Below, piece after piece: positions 15,147 to 21,558 of a stretch of DNA of 21,558 nucleotides. The first letter of the stretch is position 1, and each line of letters opens with the position of its first letter. The notes below the pieces were generated by a model, which searched no databases, was not told the origin of the DNA, and saw nothing but the letters and a program-made list of their open reading frames with translations. The stretch is taken from NCBI GenBank assembly GCA_963522035.1, contig CAUQYP010000055.1, positions 1 through 21,558 on the forward strand, in the 5' to 3' direction. A program made the position numbers and the translations under genes. The DNA is from Noviherbaspirillum_A sp963522035. GTDB lineage: Bacteria > Pseudomonadota > Gammaproteobacteria > Burkholderiales > Burkholderiaceae_D.

Positions 15147-17243
15147 ATGAATCAGACCCTACTCGTCGAACTGCTGACCGAAGAACTGCCGCCGAAAGCG
15201 CTGGCCAGGCTGGGCGCGGCCTTTGCCGCCGGTCTTTTCAACGGACTGAAGAGCCGCGCCTTCCTGGATGACGGCGCTGCCTATACCGCTTTCGCCACGC
15301 CGCGCCGGCTTGCCGTTACCATCACCGGCGTGCGTGCCGGCTCGCCCGACAAGTCCATCCGCGAAAAAGTGCTGCCGGTGTCGGTGGCGCTGGACGCACA
15401 AGGCAATCCAAGCGCGCCGCTGGGCAAGAAGCTCGCTGCGCTGGCGTCCACCGCCGGTGTCACGCAGATCGGCCTCGACCAGCTCGAACGCGCCGCCGAC
15501 GGCAAGGCGGACAGCTTTTTCTACACCTACACCGCAGCGGGCGCGCCGCTGCACACCGGCCTGCAAGCCAGCCTGGAGGAAGCGGTCGCCAAGCTGCCTA
15601 TCCCCAAGGTCATGAGCTACCAGCGCCCTGACGGCGCCACCGTGCAGTTCGTGCGGCCGGTGCACAAGCTCATCGCGCTGCATGGCGACCAGGTGGTGCC
15701 GGTTTCGCTGCTGGGGCTGAACGCTTCCAACGTGACGCTGGGCCACCGCTTCCTCGCGCCCGGCGAAATCGTCATCGACCATGCCGACAGCTATGCCGCC
15801 GCGCTGGAAAACCAGGGCCGGGTGATACCGGGAATCGAGGCGCGCCGCGAGCGCATCCGCGCCGGCCTCGTTGCCGCCGCTGGCGCAGACAGCATCCTGA
15901 TGCCGGAGTCGCTGCTCGACGAAGTCAATGCGCTGGTCGAATGGCCAGTGGTCTATGCCTGCCATTTCGAAGACGAATTCCTGGCGGTGCCGCAGGAATG
16001 CCTGATTTTGACCATGCAGACCAACCAGAAATATTTCGCGCTGACCGACGCCGCCGGCAAGCTGCGCTCGCGTTTCCTGATCGTCTCCAACCTCGAAACC
16101 GCCGACCCGAGCCACATTATTTCAGGCAACGAGCGCGTCGTGCGCCCGCGCCTGTCGGACGCCAAGTTCTTTTTCGAGCAGGACAAGAAGAAGACGCTGG
16201 CCGACCGCGTGCCGGGCCTGGCCAACGTCGTCTATCACAACAAGCTGGGCACGCAGGGCGAACGCACCGGCCGCGTCACCGCGCTGGCGGTCGAGATTGC
16301 CGGCATGCTGGGCGCCGACCGCGACCTCGCCGCGCGTGCGGCGATGCTGGCCAAGACCGACCTGCTAACCGACATGGTCGGCGAGTTCCCGGAACTGCAG
16401 GGCATCATGGGCACCTACTACGCCCGCCACGACGGCGAGCCGGAGGAAGTCGCGCTGTCGATCTCCGAACATTACCAGCCGCGCTTCGCCGGCGACGCGC
16501 TGCCGTCCACCGTCACCGGCACCGTGGTGGCGCTGGCCGACAAGCTCGAAACACTGGTCGGCATCTGGGGCATCGGCCTGGCGCCCACCGGCGACAAGGA
16601 CCCGTTCGCGCTGCGCCGCCATGCGCTGGGCATCCTGCGCATGCTGGTCGAGAAGCGGCTGCCGCTGGCGTTGTCGTCGCTGCTGCAGGCTGCCGCCGCG
16701 CTGTTCGCCGGCAACGCCAGCTTCAAGGACCCGGTGGCCGACGTCACCGCCTTCCTGTACGACCGGTTGCGCGGCCTGCTGCGCGAACGCGGCTATACGC
16801 AGAACGAGGTCGAGGCCGTGGTCGCACAGCAGCCGCAGGTGCTGGACAACATCGTCGAGCGGCTGCAGGCGGTCCAGGCATTCGCCGCGCTGCCGGAAGC
16901 CGAGGCGCTGGCCGCGGCCAACAAGCGCATCACCAATATCCTGAAAAAGGCCGACGTGGCGGGCGCCGCGGTGCAGGCCGGGCTGCTGCAGGAAAACGCC
17001 GAGCAGGGCCTGCATGCTGCAATGACCAGCCTGAAACCGACCGTCGACGCTGCCTATGCCAGCGGCGACTTTGCCGCCACGCTGCAGGGACTGGCACGGC
17101 TGCGCGGCGATGTCGACGCGTTCTTCAACGACGTGATGGTGATGGCCGAAGACGCCGGCCTGCGCAATAACCGCATCGCGCTGCTGTCGGAACTGCACGG
17201 CATGATGAATCGCGTGGCCGACATTTCCAAGCTGGCTGCCTGA
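15147..17243 (+). CDS. glyS: Glycyl-tRNA synthetase beta subunit
   Basis: The beta subunit of tetrameric glycyl-tRNA synthetase, needed for tRNA recognition and full activity. It is 698 residues. Family landmarks are the N-terminus NQTLLVELLTEELPPKAL, FATPRRLAVTITGV, LTMQTNQKYFALTD, the block TDLLTDMVGEFPELQGIMG near residue 402, EHYQPRFAGDALPST near 440 and DKLETLVGIWGIG near 465. A helical anticodon-binding domain forms the C-terminal 110 or so residues (FFNDVMVMAEDAGLRNNRIA). The ATG at 15147 is preferred over an in-frame TTG at 15132 because it matches the family N-terminus; neither has a strong ribosome binding site. The gap to gmhB is 10 bases, so glyQ-glyS-gmhB is probably one transcript. 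Confidence 0.98.
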   Translation: MNQTLLVELLTEELPPKALARLGAAFAAGLFNGLKSRAFLDDGAAYTAFATPRRLAVTITGVRAGSPDKSIREKVLPVSVALDAQGNPSAPLGKKLAALASTAGVTQIGLDQLERAADGKADSFFYTYTAAGAPLHTGLQASLEEAVAKLPIPKVMSYQRPDGATVQFVRPVHKLIALHGDQVVPVSLLGLNASNVTLGHRFLAPGEIVIDHADSYAAALENQGRVIPGIEARRERIRAGLVAAAGADSILMPESLLDEVNALVEWPVVYACHFEDEFLAVPQECLILTMQTNQKYFALTDAAGKLRSRFLIVSNLETADPSHIISGNERVVRPRLSDAKFFFEQDKKKTLADRVPGLANVVYHNKLGTQGERTGRVTALAVEIAGMLGADRDLAARAAMLAKTDLLTDMVGEFPELQGIMGTYYARHDGEPEEVALSISEHYQPRFAGDALPSTVTGTVVALADKLETLVGIWGIGLAPTGDKDPFALRRHALGILRMLVEKRLPLALSSLLQAAAALFAGNASFKDPVADVTAFLYDRLRGLLRERGYTQNEVEAVVAQQPQVLDNIVERLQAVQAFAALPEAEALAAANKRITNILKKADVAGAAVQAGLLQENAEQGLHAAMTSLKPTVDAAYASGDFAATLQGLARLRGDVDAFFNDVMVMAEDAGLRNNRIALLSELHGMMNRVADISKLAA

Positions 17244-17253
17244 ACGGGGCATC

Positions 17254-17850
17254 ATGAGACTGATCATCCTGGACCGCGACGGCGTCATCAACCACGACTC
17301 CGACGACTTCATCAAGTCGCCGGCCGAGTGGGTGCCCATCCCCGGTTCGCTGGAAGCGATCGCGCGGCTCAACCAGGCCGGCTACCGGGTCGTGGTCGCG
17401 ACCAACCAGTCCGGCATTGCGCGCGGCCTGTTCGATGTCAAGACGCTCAACGCCATCCACCAGAAGCTGCACGAGGCCGCGCACCAGGCCGGCGCCGACG
17501 TCGACGCCATCTTCTATTGCCCGCATGCGGCCGACGACAACTGCGACTGCCGCAAGCCCAAGCCCGGCATGCTGCAGACCATTGCCAGCCGCTTCAGCGT
17601 CAGCCTGAAGGGCGTGCCCAATGTCGGCGACTCGCTGCGCGACCTGCAAGCCGGCTACGGCGTCGGCTGCGTTCCCTACCTGGTCCTGACCGGCAAGGGC
17701 GAACGCACCCGCGACAAGGGCGGCCTGCCGCCCGGCACACTGGTCTTTTCCGACCTTGCCAGCGTGGTCGACAGCCTGCTGAAAGACAGCAGGCCACTGC
17801 CCGTCGACGAAATCACGCCGCAGAAGGATGGCCGGCGGCGGCAGGCATGA
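17254..17850 (+). CDS. gmhB: D-glycero-beta-D-manno-heptose-1,7-bisphosphate 7-phosphatase
   Basis: A cytoplasmic HAD-superfamily phosphatase that removes the 7-phosphate from heptose bisphosphate on the way to ADP-heptose for the LPS inner core. It is 198 residues. HAD motif I is LDRDGVIN with Asp7 and Asp9, motif II is VATNQSG around Thr50, and the motif IV region is NVGDSLRD with Asp126. The GmhB-specific zinc loop FYCPHAADDNCDCRKPKPG supplies Cys89, His91, Cys97 and Cys99. The ATG at 17254 has GGGG about 5 bases upstream. A family member can act on either heptose anomer; beta specificity is assumed from family membership. The glyS-gmhB-plsC order recurs in betaproteobacteria. Confidence 0.95.
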   Translation: MRLIILDRDGVINHDSDDFIKSPAEWVPIPGSLEAIARLNQAGYRVVVATNQSGIARGLFDVKTLNAIHQKLHEAAHQAGADVDAIFYCPHAADDNCDCRKPKPGMLQTIASRFSVSLKGVPNVGDSLRDLQAGYGVGCVPYLVLTGKGERTRDKGGLPPGTLVFSDLASVVDSLLKDSRPLPVDEITPQKDGRRRQA

Positions 17851-17886
17851 AGCTGCGCCGCGACTTATAAACCCCCTGGAGATTGA

Positions 17887-18657
17887 ATGTCCCGCCCGAT
17901 TCTGTTCCTGCGTTCCCTGGTATTTGCGCTGCTGATCACGATAGCCACCGTCATCTGGGCGCCGCTGTGCTTTCTGTTCGCGCCGATGTCCTACCGCAAC
18001 CGCTACTACTGGACCTCGCGCTGGAACGTGTTCGTGATCTGGGCCGCGCGCGTGGTCTGCGGCATCCGCTACGAAGTGCGCGGCTATGAAAACCTGCCCG
18101 ACGCGCCGGTGGTGCTGCTCTCCAAGCATCAGTCGGCATGGGAAACCATCTTCTACCTGTGCAATATGCCGCGGCCGCTGGTCTATGTGTTCAAGAAGGA
18201 GATTACCTACATTCCGTTCTTCGGCTGGGGCATCGCCCTGCTGCGCATGATCCCGATCGACCGCAGCAAGGGCAAGGACGCGATGGCGCAGATTGTCGTG
18301 CAGGGCCGGCGCCGGCTCGCCGACGGCCAGTGGGTCATCATGTTCCCCGAGGGCACGCGCAGCGCGGTCGGGCGCCAGGGCAAGTACAAGGGCGGCGGCG
18401 CCCGGCTGGCGGTGGAGACCAACACGCCGGTGGTGCCCATCGCGATGAACTCTGGCGAATGCTGGCCGCGCAATTCCTTCATCAAGAAGCCCGGCCTGGT
18501 CACGGTCTCGATCGGCAAGCCGATCTCGCCGGAAGGACTGAGCGCCAACGAATTGATGCAGAAAGTGGAAACCTGGATCGAGTCCGAGATGCGGGTCATT
18601 TCCCCCGCCGTCTACGCGACCGAACGCACGCCCGCCGCGGCAGCGCCTGTCAGGTGA
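17887..18657 (+). CDS. plsC: 1-acyl-sn-glycerol-3-phosphate acyltransferase (PlsC family)
   Basis: An inner-membrane acyltransferase that converts lysophosphatidic acid to phosphatidic acid in phospholipid synthesis. It is 256 residues. A hydrophobic N-terminal segment at about residues 7-33 anchors it. Motif I is KHQSAWET with His81 and Glu86 (HX4E instead of the textbook HX4D, a variant I recall from other proteobacterial members). Motif III is FPEGTRS at residues 153-159, and PVVPIAMNSGE near 188 is motif IV-like. The ATG at 17887 has GGAG 6 bases upstream. The stop lies 4 bases before the DUF45 metallopeptidase gene. A role in acylating another lysolipid cannot be excluded from sequence. 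Confidence 0.92.
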   Translation: MSRPILFLRSLVFALLITIATVIWAPLCFLFAPMSYRNRYYWTSRWNVFVIWAARVVCGIRYEVRGYENLPDAPVVLLSKHQSAWETIFYLCNMPRPLVYVFKKEITYIPFFGWGIALLRMIPIDRSKGKDAMAQIVVQGRRRLADGQWVIMFPEGTRSAVGRQGKYKGGGARLAVETNTPVVPIAMNSGECWPRNSFIKKPGLVTVSIGKPISPEGLSANELMQKVETWIESEMRVISPAVYATERTPAAAAPVR

Positions 18658-18661
18658 AGCG

Positions 18662-19402
18662 GTGAACGGCCAGCGCCAGCTGCAACTGGGCAGCATGCCG
18701 ATTGACTACACGCTGCAACGCTCGACCCGGCGCACCATCGGCTTCGTGATCAGCGACAGCGGCCTGCGCGTGACCGCGCCGCGCTGGGTGCTGGTCAGGG
18801 ACATCGAGCTGGCGATCCGCAGCAAGGAAGCCTGGATCGTAGCCAAGCTGCAGGAGCGCCAGGAACGCGCGGCCGAGCGCGCCCGGCAGCAGATGGAATG
18901 GCGCGACGGCGCCAGCCTGCCCTACCTCGGCGGCTCGCTGACCTTGCGCGTGCGGCCGGCCGCGACCCGCAAGCCGGCCGTGCATCATGATGAAGCCACC
19001 GGCGAACTGGCGGTCCACCTGCCCGAAGGCGCGGAATCATGCGAGCAGGCGCTGAAGGACACTGTCAGGGACTGGCTGCAGCGCCAAGCGCATGCGCTTT
19101 TCGCGCAGCGCCTGCCCTTGTACGCGATGCGGCTGGGCGTGCAGTACTGCGCGTTCAGGCTGACCTCGGCACGCACCCAGTGGGGCTCGTGCACGGCCAA
19201 GGGCATCATCCGGCTGAACTGGCGGCTGGTGCATTTCGGCCAGGCCCAGATCGACTACGTGATTGCGCACGAACTGGCGCACCTGCGCGAGATGAACCAT
19301 AGTCCGCGTTTCTGGGCGCTGGTGGCGTCGGTGTTTCCCGACTACGCCGCGGCGCGCAAGGTGCTGCGCGAGCGCGGCCCGGAGCTGTTGCCGGTGTTCT
19401 GA
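18662..19402 (+). CDS. YgjP-like (DUF45/M48-type) zinc metallopeptidase
   Basis: A probable cytoplasmic metal-dependent peptidase of the YgjP/DUF45 family, with no established substrate. It is 246 residues from a GTG start. The zinc site is HELAHLREMNHSPRFW, with His203, Glu204, His207 and a third ligand His213; the family signature RTQWGSC is at residues 171-177. The N-terminal half (YTLQRSTRRTIGFVISDSGL, then RVTAPRWV) is the usual beta-rich DUF45 segment, followed by a charged helix (KLQERQERAAERARQQMEW). There is no signal peptide or membrane segment. The GTG at 18662 lies 4 bases after plsC, and AGGTGA straddling the plsC stop can serve as ribosome binding site, suggesting coupled translation with plsC. 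Confidence 0.9.
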   Translation: MNGQRQLQLGSMPIDYTLQRSTRRTIGFVISDSGLRVTAPRWVLVRDIELAIRSKEAWIVAKLQERQERAAERARQQMEWRDGASLPYLGGSLTLRVRPAATRKPAVHHDEATGELAVHLPEGAESCEQALKDTVRDWLQRQAHALFAQRLPLYAMRLGVQYCAFRLTSARTQWGSCTAKGIIRLNWRLVHFGQAQIDYVIAHELAHLREMNHSPRFWALVASVFPDYAAARKVLRERGPELLPVF

Positions 19403-19432
19403 CGCGCCGACGCAGGACTTGCAGCGCGCGGT

Positions 19433-19438
19433 TACAAT
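19433..19438 (+). promoter_or_regulatory. Possible -10 box of the gloA promoter
   Basis: TACAAT in the context GGTTACAATCG lies 37 bases before the gloA ATG, in the 72-base gap after the metallopeptidase gene. No good -35 sits at 16-18 bases; the nearby TTGCAG (19419-19424) is only 8 bases away. It suggests that gloA has its own promoter. Confidence 0.35.
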
Positions 19439-19474
19439 CGATTTTTTTGTAGTACCAGACAACAGAGGACAACC

Positions 19475-19897
19475 ATGCGCTTGCTGCACACCATGCTGCG
19501 GGTAGGAAACCTGCAGCGCTCCATCGACTTCTATACCAATGTGCTGGGCATGAAACTGCTGCGCACCAGCGACAACCCCGAATACAAGTACAAGCTGGCT
19601 TTCCTGGGTTATGGCAACAACCCGGAGCATGCCGAGCTCGAACTGACCTATAACTATGGCGTGGAAAGCTACGAGATGGGCACTGCCTACGGCCACATCG
19701 CGGTCGGCGTCGACGACGCGAAGAAAGCCTGCGACGCCGCTCGTTCAGCCGGCGGCACGGTGACCCGCGAAGCCGGCCCGGTCAAGGGCGGCAGCACCGT
19801 GATCGCCTTCCTGGCCGACCCGGACGGCTACAAGGTGGAATTGATCGAGCGGCCGGAACAGACGGCGGGGCTGCACAAGAAGGAAGTGGCGGCATAA
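19475..19897 (+). CDS. gloA: Lactoylglutathione lyase (glyoxalase I), Ni-type
   Basis: A cytoplasmic enzyme that isomerises the methylglyoxal-glutathione hemithioacetal to S-lactoylglutathione, the first step of methylglyoxal detoxification. It is 140 residues, the short bacterial form lacking the extra loops of the eukaryotic zinc enzyme, so nickel/cobalt preference is expected. Two vicinal-oxygen-chelate half-domains supply the metal ligands His5 (LLHTMLRV), Glu56 (AELELTYN), His74 (AYGHIAVGV) and Glu122 (KVELIERP), in the same register I recall for the E. coli enzyme. The ATG at 19475 has AGAGGA at good spacing. It is convergent with corA, with a REP-type element in the 138-base gap. Confidence 0.97.
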   Translation: MRLLHTMLRVGNLQRSIDFYTNVLGMKLLRTSDNPEYKYKLAFLGYGNNPEHAELELTYNYGVESYEMGTAYGHIAVGVDDAKKACDAARSAGGTVTREAGPVKGGSTVIAFLADPDGYKVELIERPEQTAGLHKKEVAA

Positions 19898-19920
19898 GCG
19901 ATTGCCCGAGTGCGAAAAGC

Positions 19921-20020
19921 GTAGGGTGTAAAAGCTGCGCGCATTACACCAATGGCCCGCAAACTACGGCCGCTCGAAATCGACGAATGGTGTAATGCGC
20001 TGTCGCTTATTACACCCTAC
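19921..20020. repeat. REP/inverted-REP (BIME/REPIN-like) element between gloA and corA
   Basis: A 100-base element begins with GTAGGGTGTAA and ends with its exact reverse complement TTACACCCTAC. Each end is itself an imperfect palindrome: the left REP at 19921-19950 runs from GGTGTAA to TTACACC, and the right inverted REP at 19989-20020 does the same. A GTAG tetranucleotide head before a hairpin is the hallmark of REPs mobilised by RAYT transposases. It fills most of the gap between the convergent gloA and corA stops and may act as a bidirectional transcript end or mRNA stabiliser. No RAYT gene is in the window. Confidence 0.85.
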
Positions 20021-20035
20021 GGATTTTCGCCCGCC

Positions 20036-21001
20036 CTACTTCAACCACCCGCGCTTCCTGAAGTACCAGAACGGCGTGATCGCACTCGCCACCATCAGCG
20101 TCAGCGCAAACGGATACCCGAAGTCCCAGTTCAGCTCCGGCAGCAGCCGGAAGTTCATGCCATAGATGCTGGCGATCAGCGTAGGCGGCAGGAACGCCAC
20201 CGAGGCCACCGAGAAGATCTTGATGATCTTGTTCTGGTTGATGTTGATGAAGCCCACCGTGGCATCCATCAGGAAGTTGATCTTGTCAAACAGGAAGGCG
20301 GTATGGCCGTCCAGCGACTCGATGTCGCGCAGGATCTGCCGGGCTTCCTCGAACTGGTCGGCATTGAGCAGGCGGCCGCGCATTAAAAAGCTGACTGCGC
20401 GCCGCGTGTCCATCATGTTGCGGCGGATGCGGCCGTTCAAGTCTTCTTCCTGCGCGATCGCATTCAGCGATTCCGCCGCGTCCTGGTCGGTGAAGTCTTT
20501 CTGCAGCACGCTGCGGCTGACTTCCTCCAGGCTCTGGTAGATGCCTTCCAGCGCATCGGCCGAATACTCGGCATCGGTGGCGTACAGGTCCAGCAGCACG
20601 TCCTTGTAGTCGTCAATCGAGCCGGGCCGCGAACGGGCGCGCATGCGCACCAGGCGGAACACCGGCAGGTCGTCGGTATGCACGGAGAACAGCATGTCGC
20701 GCGCCAGGATGAAGGCCACCGTCACCACCCGCGCCGGCCCGTCGTCTTCTTCCAGCAGGAAGTCGGTGCGCAGGTGCAGGTCGCCGTTCTCGGCTTCGTA
20801 GTAGCGGGCCGAGGCCTCGATGTCCTTGACTTCGTCCTCGCCCGGCAGGGTCACGCCGTAGATGCTCCTGACCCAGTTGCGTTCATCGTCGTTCGGGTCT
20901 GTCAGGTCCACCCAGACCGGCGCGGCTTGCACCAGGTCGTCGCGGCTGTTGATATTGACCTGGCTCAGCCGGCCGTTTTGCAGCACGAATACATTGATCA
21001 T
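20036..21001 (-). CDS. corA: CorA-family magnesium/cobalt transporter
   Basis: A homopentameric inner-membrane channel for Mg2+ (and Co2+). It is 321 residues. A large cytoplasmic N-terminal domain with acidic segments (DDERNWVRS, LHLRTDFLLEEDDGPARVVT) leads into the long stalk helix and then two C-terminal membrane segments. The signature YGMNF at residues 280-284 follows the first (IFSVASVAFLPPTLIASI); the second is FALTLMVASAITPFWYF, and the tail FRKRGWLK is basic. The ATG at 21001 is supported by a strong GGAGG 4 bases upstream. It stands alone on the minus strand. The corC/ybeX product in this window was historically linked to CorA-mediated efflux, but the genes are about 9 kb apart and not in an operon. 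Confidence 0.96.
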   Translation of the reverse strand: MINVFVLQNGRLSQVNINSRDDLVQAAPVWVDLTDPNDDERNWVRSIYGVTLPGEDEVKDIEASARYYEAENGDLHLRTDFLLEEDDGPARVVTVAFILARDMLFSVHTDDLPVFRLVRMRARSRPGSIDDYKDVLLDLYATDAEYSADALEGIYQSLEEVSRSVLQKDFTDQDAAESLNAIAQEEDLNGRIRRNMMDTRRAVSFLMRGRLLNADQFEEARQILRDIESLDGHTAFLFDKINFLMDATVGFININQNKIIKIFSVASVAFLPPTLIASIYGMNFRLLPELNWDFGYPFALTLMVASAITPFWYFRKRGWLK

Positions 21002-21354
21002 CTGACCTCCCGCCCGCCGTGCTCCGGCACGTGCGGCGCCACCTCCGGCCGGACTGGCCGAAAGGGTTTGAACAAATCAGGGAACGCGGCCGATATGGCC
21101 CTTGATGCGCCCGCCCACCGTATAAATTCCATGGCGAGAGGCGACTGGAGAACTCCGCAGCGCTATCTCGCCGACCTGCCATGCGACGATGGCTGCCTGT
21201 CTGAATAAGGACTACCCAAGTCGGGTTCTCCAGAAACAAAAACAGCGCAAGTGTACTGACAAGGCCATGCGCAGGCAAGTCAAAACGCGGCGCCCATGCA
21301 GACCTGCGCAACACCATCGAAAAATGGGATTGGACCGTCACTGACCGGTAATCC
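21002..21354. other. Upstream region of corA without a supported gene
   Basis: No credible coding frame was seen on either strand in these 353 bases. The only clear signal is the corA ribosome binding site at its left end (minus-strand GGAGG at 21006-21010). On the minus strand TTGACT (21278-21283) and TACACT (21250-21255) look like promoter boxes, but the 22-base spacing is too long. TTTATAC near 21119-21125 has no matching -35. I see no riboswitch-like structure by eye. Confidence 0.5.
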
Positions 21355-21435
21355 GTAGGGTGTAATAAGCGAAGCGCATTACACCAGTCGTTGCCCATGG
21401 CTGGCCGTGGTTGATCGACCGATGATGTAACGCGC
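21355..21435. repeat. Second REP-type element, right half degraded
   Basis: An intact 31-base REP at 21355-21385 starts GTAGGGTGTAATAAGCGA and ends GCGCATTACACC; it differs from the right arm of the 19921-20020 element by a single one-base indel. About 36 bases later ATGATGTAACGCGC (21422-21435) resembles the inner part of the inverted partner (ATGGTGTAATGCGC) with two mismatches, but the terminal TTACACCCTAC is missing. It is therefore probably a BIME whose right arm has eroded. Confidence 0.8.
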
Positions 21436-21475
21436 TAGAGCATTTTCATGCTGGCTTGCGCCAGATGCGCCGCTT

Positions 21476-21558
<83 letters not shown>

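Noticed and set aside
14130..18696. Minus-strand open frames opposite glyQ, glyS, gmhB and plsC (for example 14130-14957, 15159-16115 and 17125-18696)
   Set aside because: They are shadows of recognised genes in a GC-rich genome.
19403..19448. T-run at 19442-19448 as an intrinsic terminator of the metallopeptidase gene
   Set aside because: No stable hairpin lies directly before it; a TACAAT box sits there instead.
20883..21398. Minus-strand 171-codon frame running through the REP at 21355 into corA
   Set aside because: It starts inside the repeat, overlaps the corA start region in another frame and has no domain. Spurious frames in REP palindromes are common.

Overview
The window is high-GC bacterial chromosome, most likely a betaproteobacterium of the Burkholderiales and probably Oxalobacteraceae (Herbaspirillum, Noviherbaspirillum or Massilia type). 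The assignment rests on the dense high-GC coding, the character of the MiaB, YbeZ and PlsC sequences, the split alpha/beta glycyl-tRNA synthetase and the gene order. The genus is inferred; no marker gene such as 16S is present.

Layout, left to right. (1) 1-6392, minus strand: a two-gene envelope operon, a 1912-residue alpha-2-macroglobulin followed by pbpC (penicillin-binding protein 1C, cut by the left edge), overlapping by 4 bases. (2) 6512-12402, plus strand: a small unnamed periplasmic protein, then the conserved series miaB, phoH/ybeZ, ybeY, corC/ybeX and lnt, covering tRNA thiolation, RNA/ribosome quality control, a CBS-domain protein and lipoprotein N-acylation. (3) 12403-14207: an AbiEi/AbiEii toxin-antitoxin pair of visibly lower GC, with an inverted repeat in front of it and a decayed repeat-like spacer behind it. 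It looks like an insertion between lnt and glyQ. (4) 14208-19897, plus strand: glyQ, glyS, gmhB, plsC, a YgjP/DUF45 metallopeptidase and gloA, covering glycyl-tRNA charging, LPS heptose synthesis, phosphatidic acid synthesis, a probable zinc peptidase and methylglyoxal detoxification. (5) 20036-21001, minus strand: a CorA-type Mg2+ transporter convergent with gloA. (6) 21002-21558: no supported gene, but a second REP-type palindrome and a hexanucleotide microsatellite running off the right edge.

Most of the window is well-known housekeeping and envelope biology. The accessory signals are the abiE module with its candidate operator, the two GTAG-headed REP/inverted-REP elements (19921-20020 and 21355-21435), the hexamer array at the right end, and the small secreted protein 6 bases upstream of miaB. 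I found no clearly undescribed multi-gene system. The abiE pair beside glyQS is the best candidate for follow-up.
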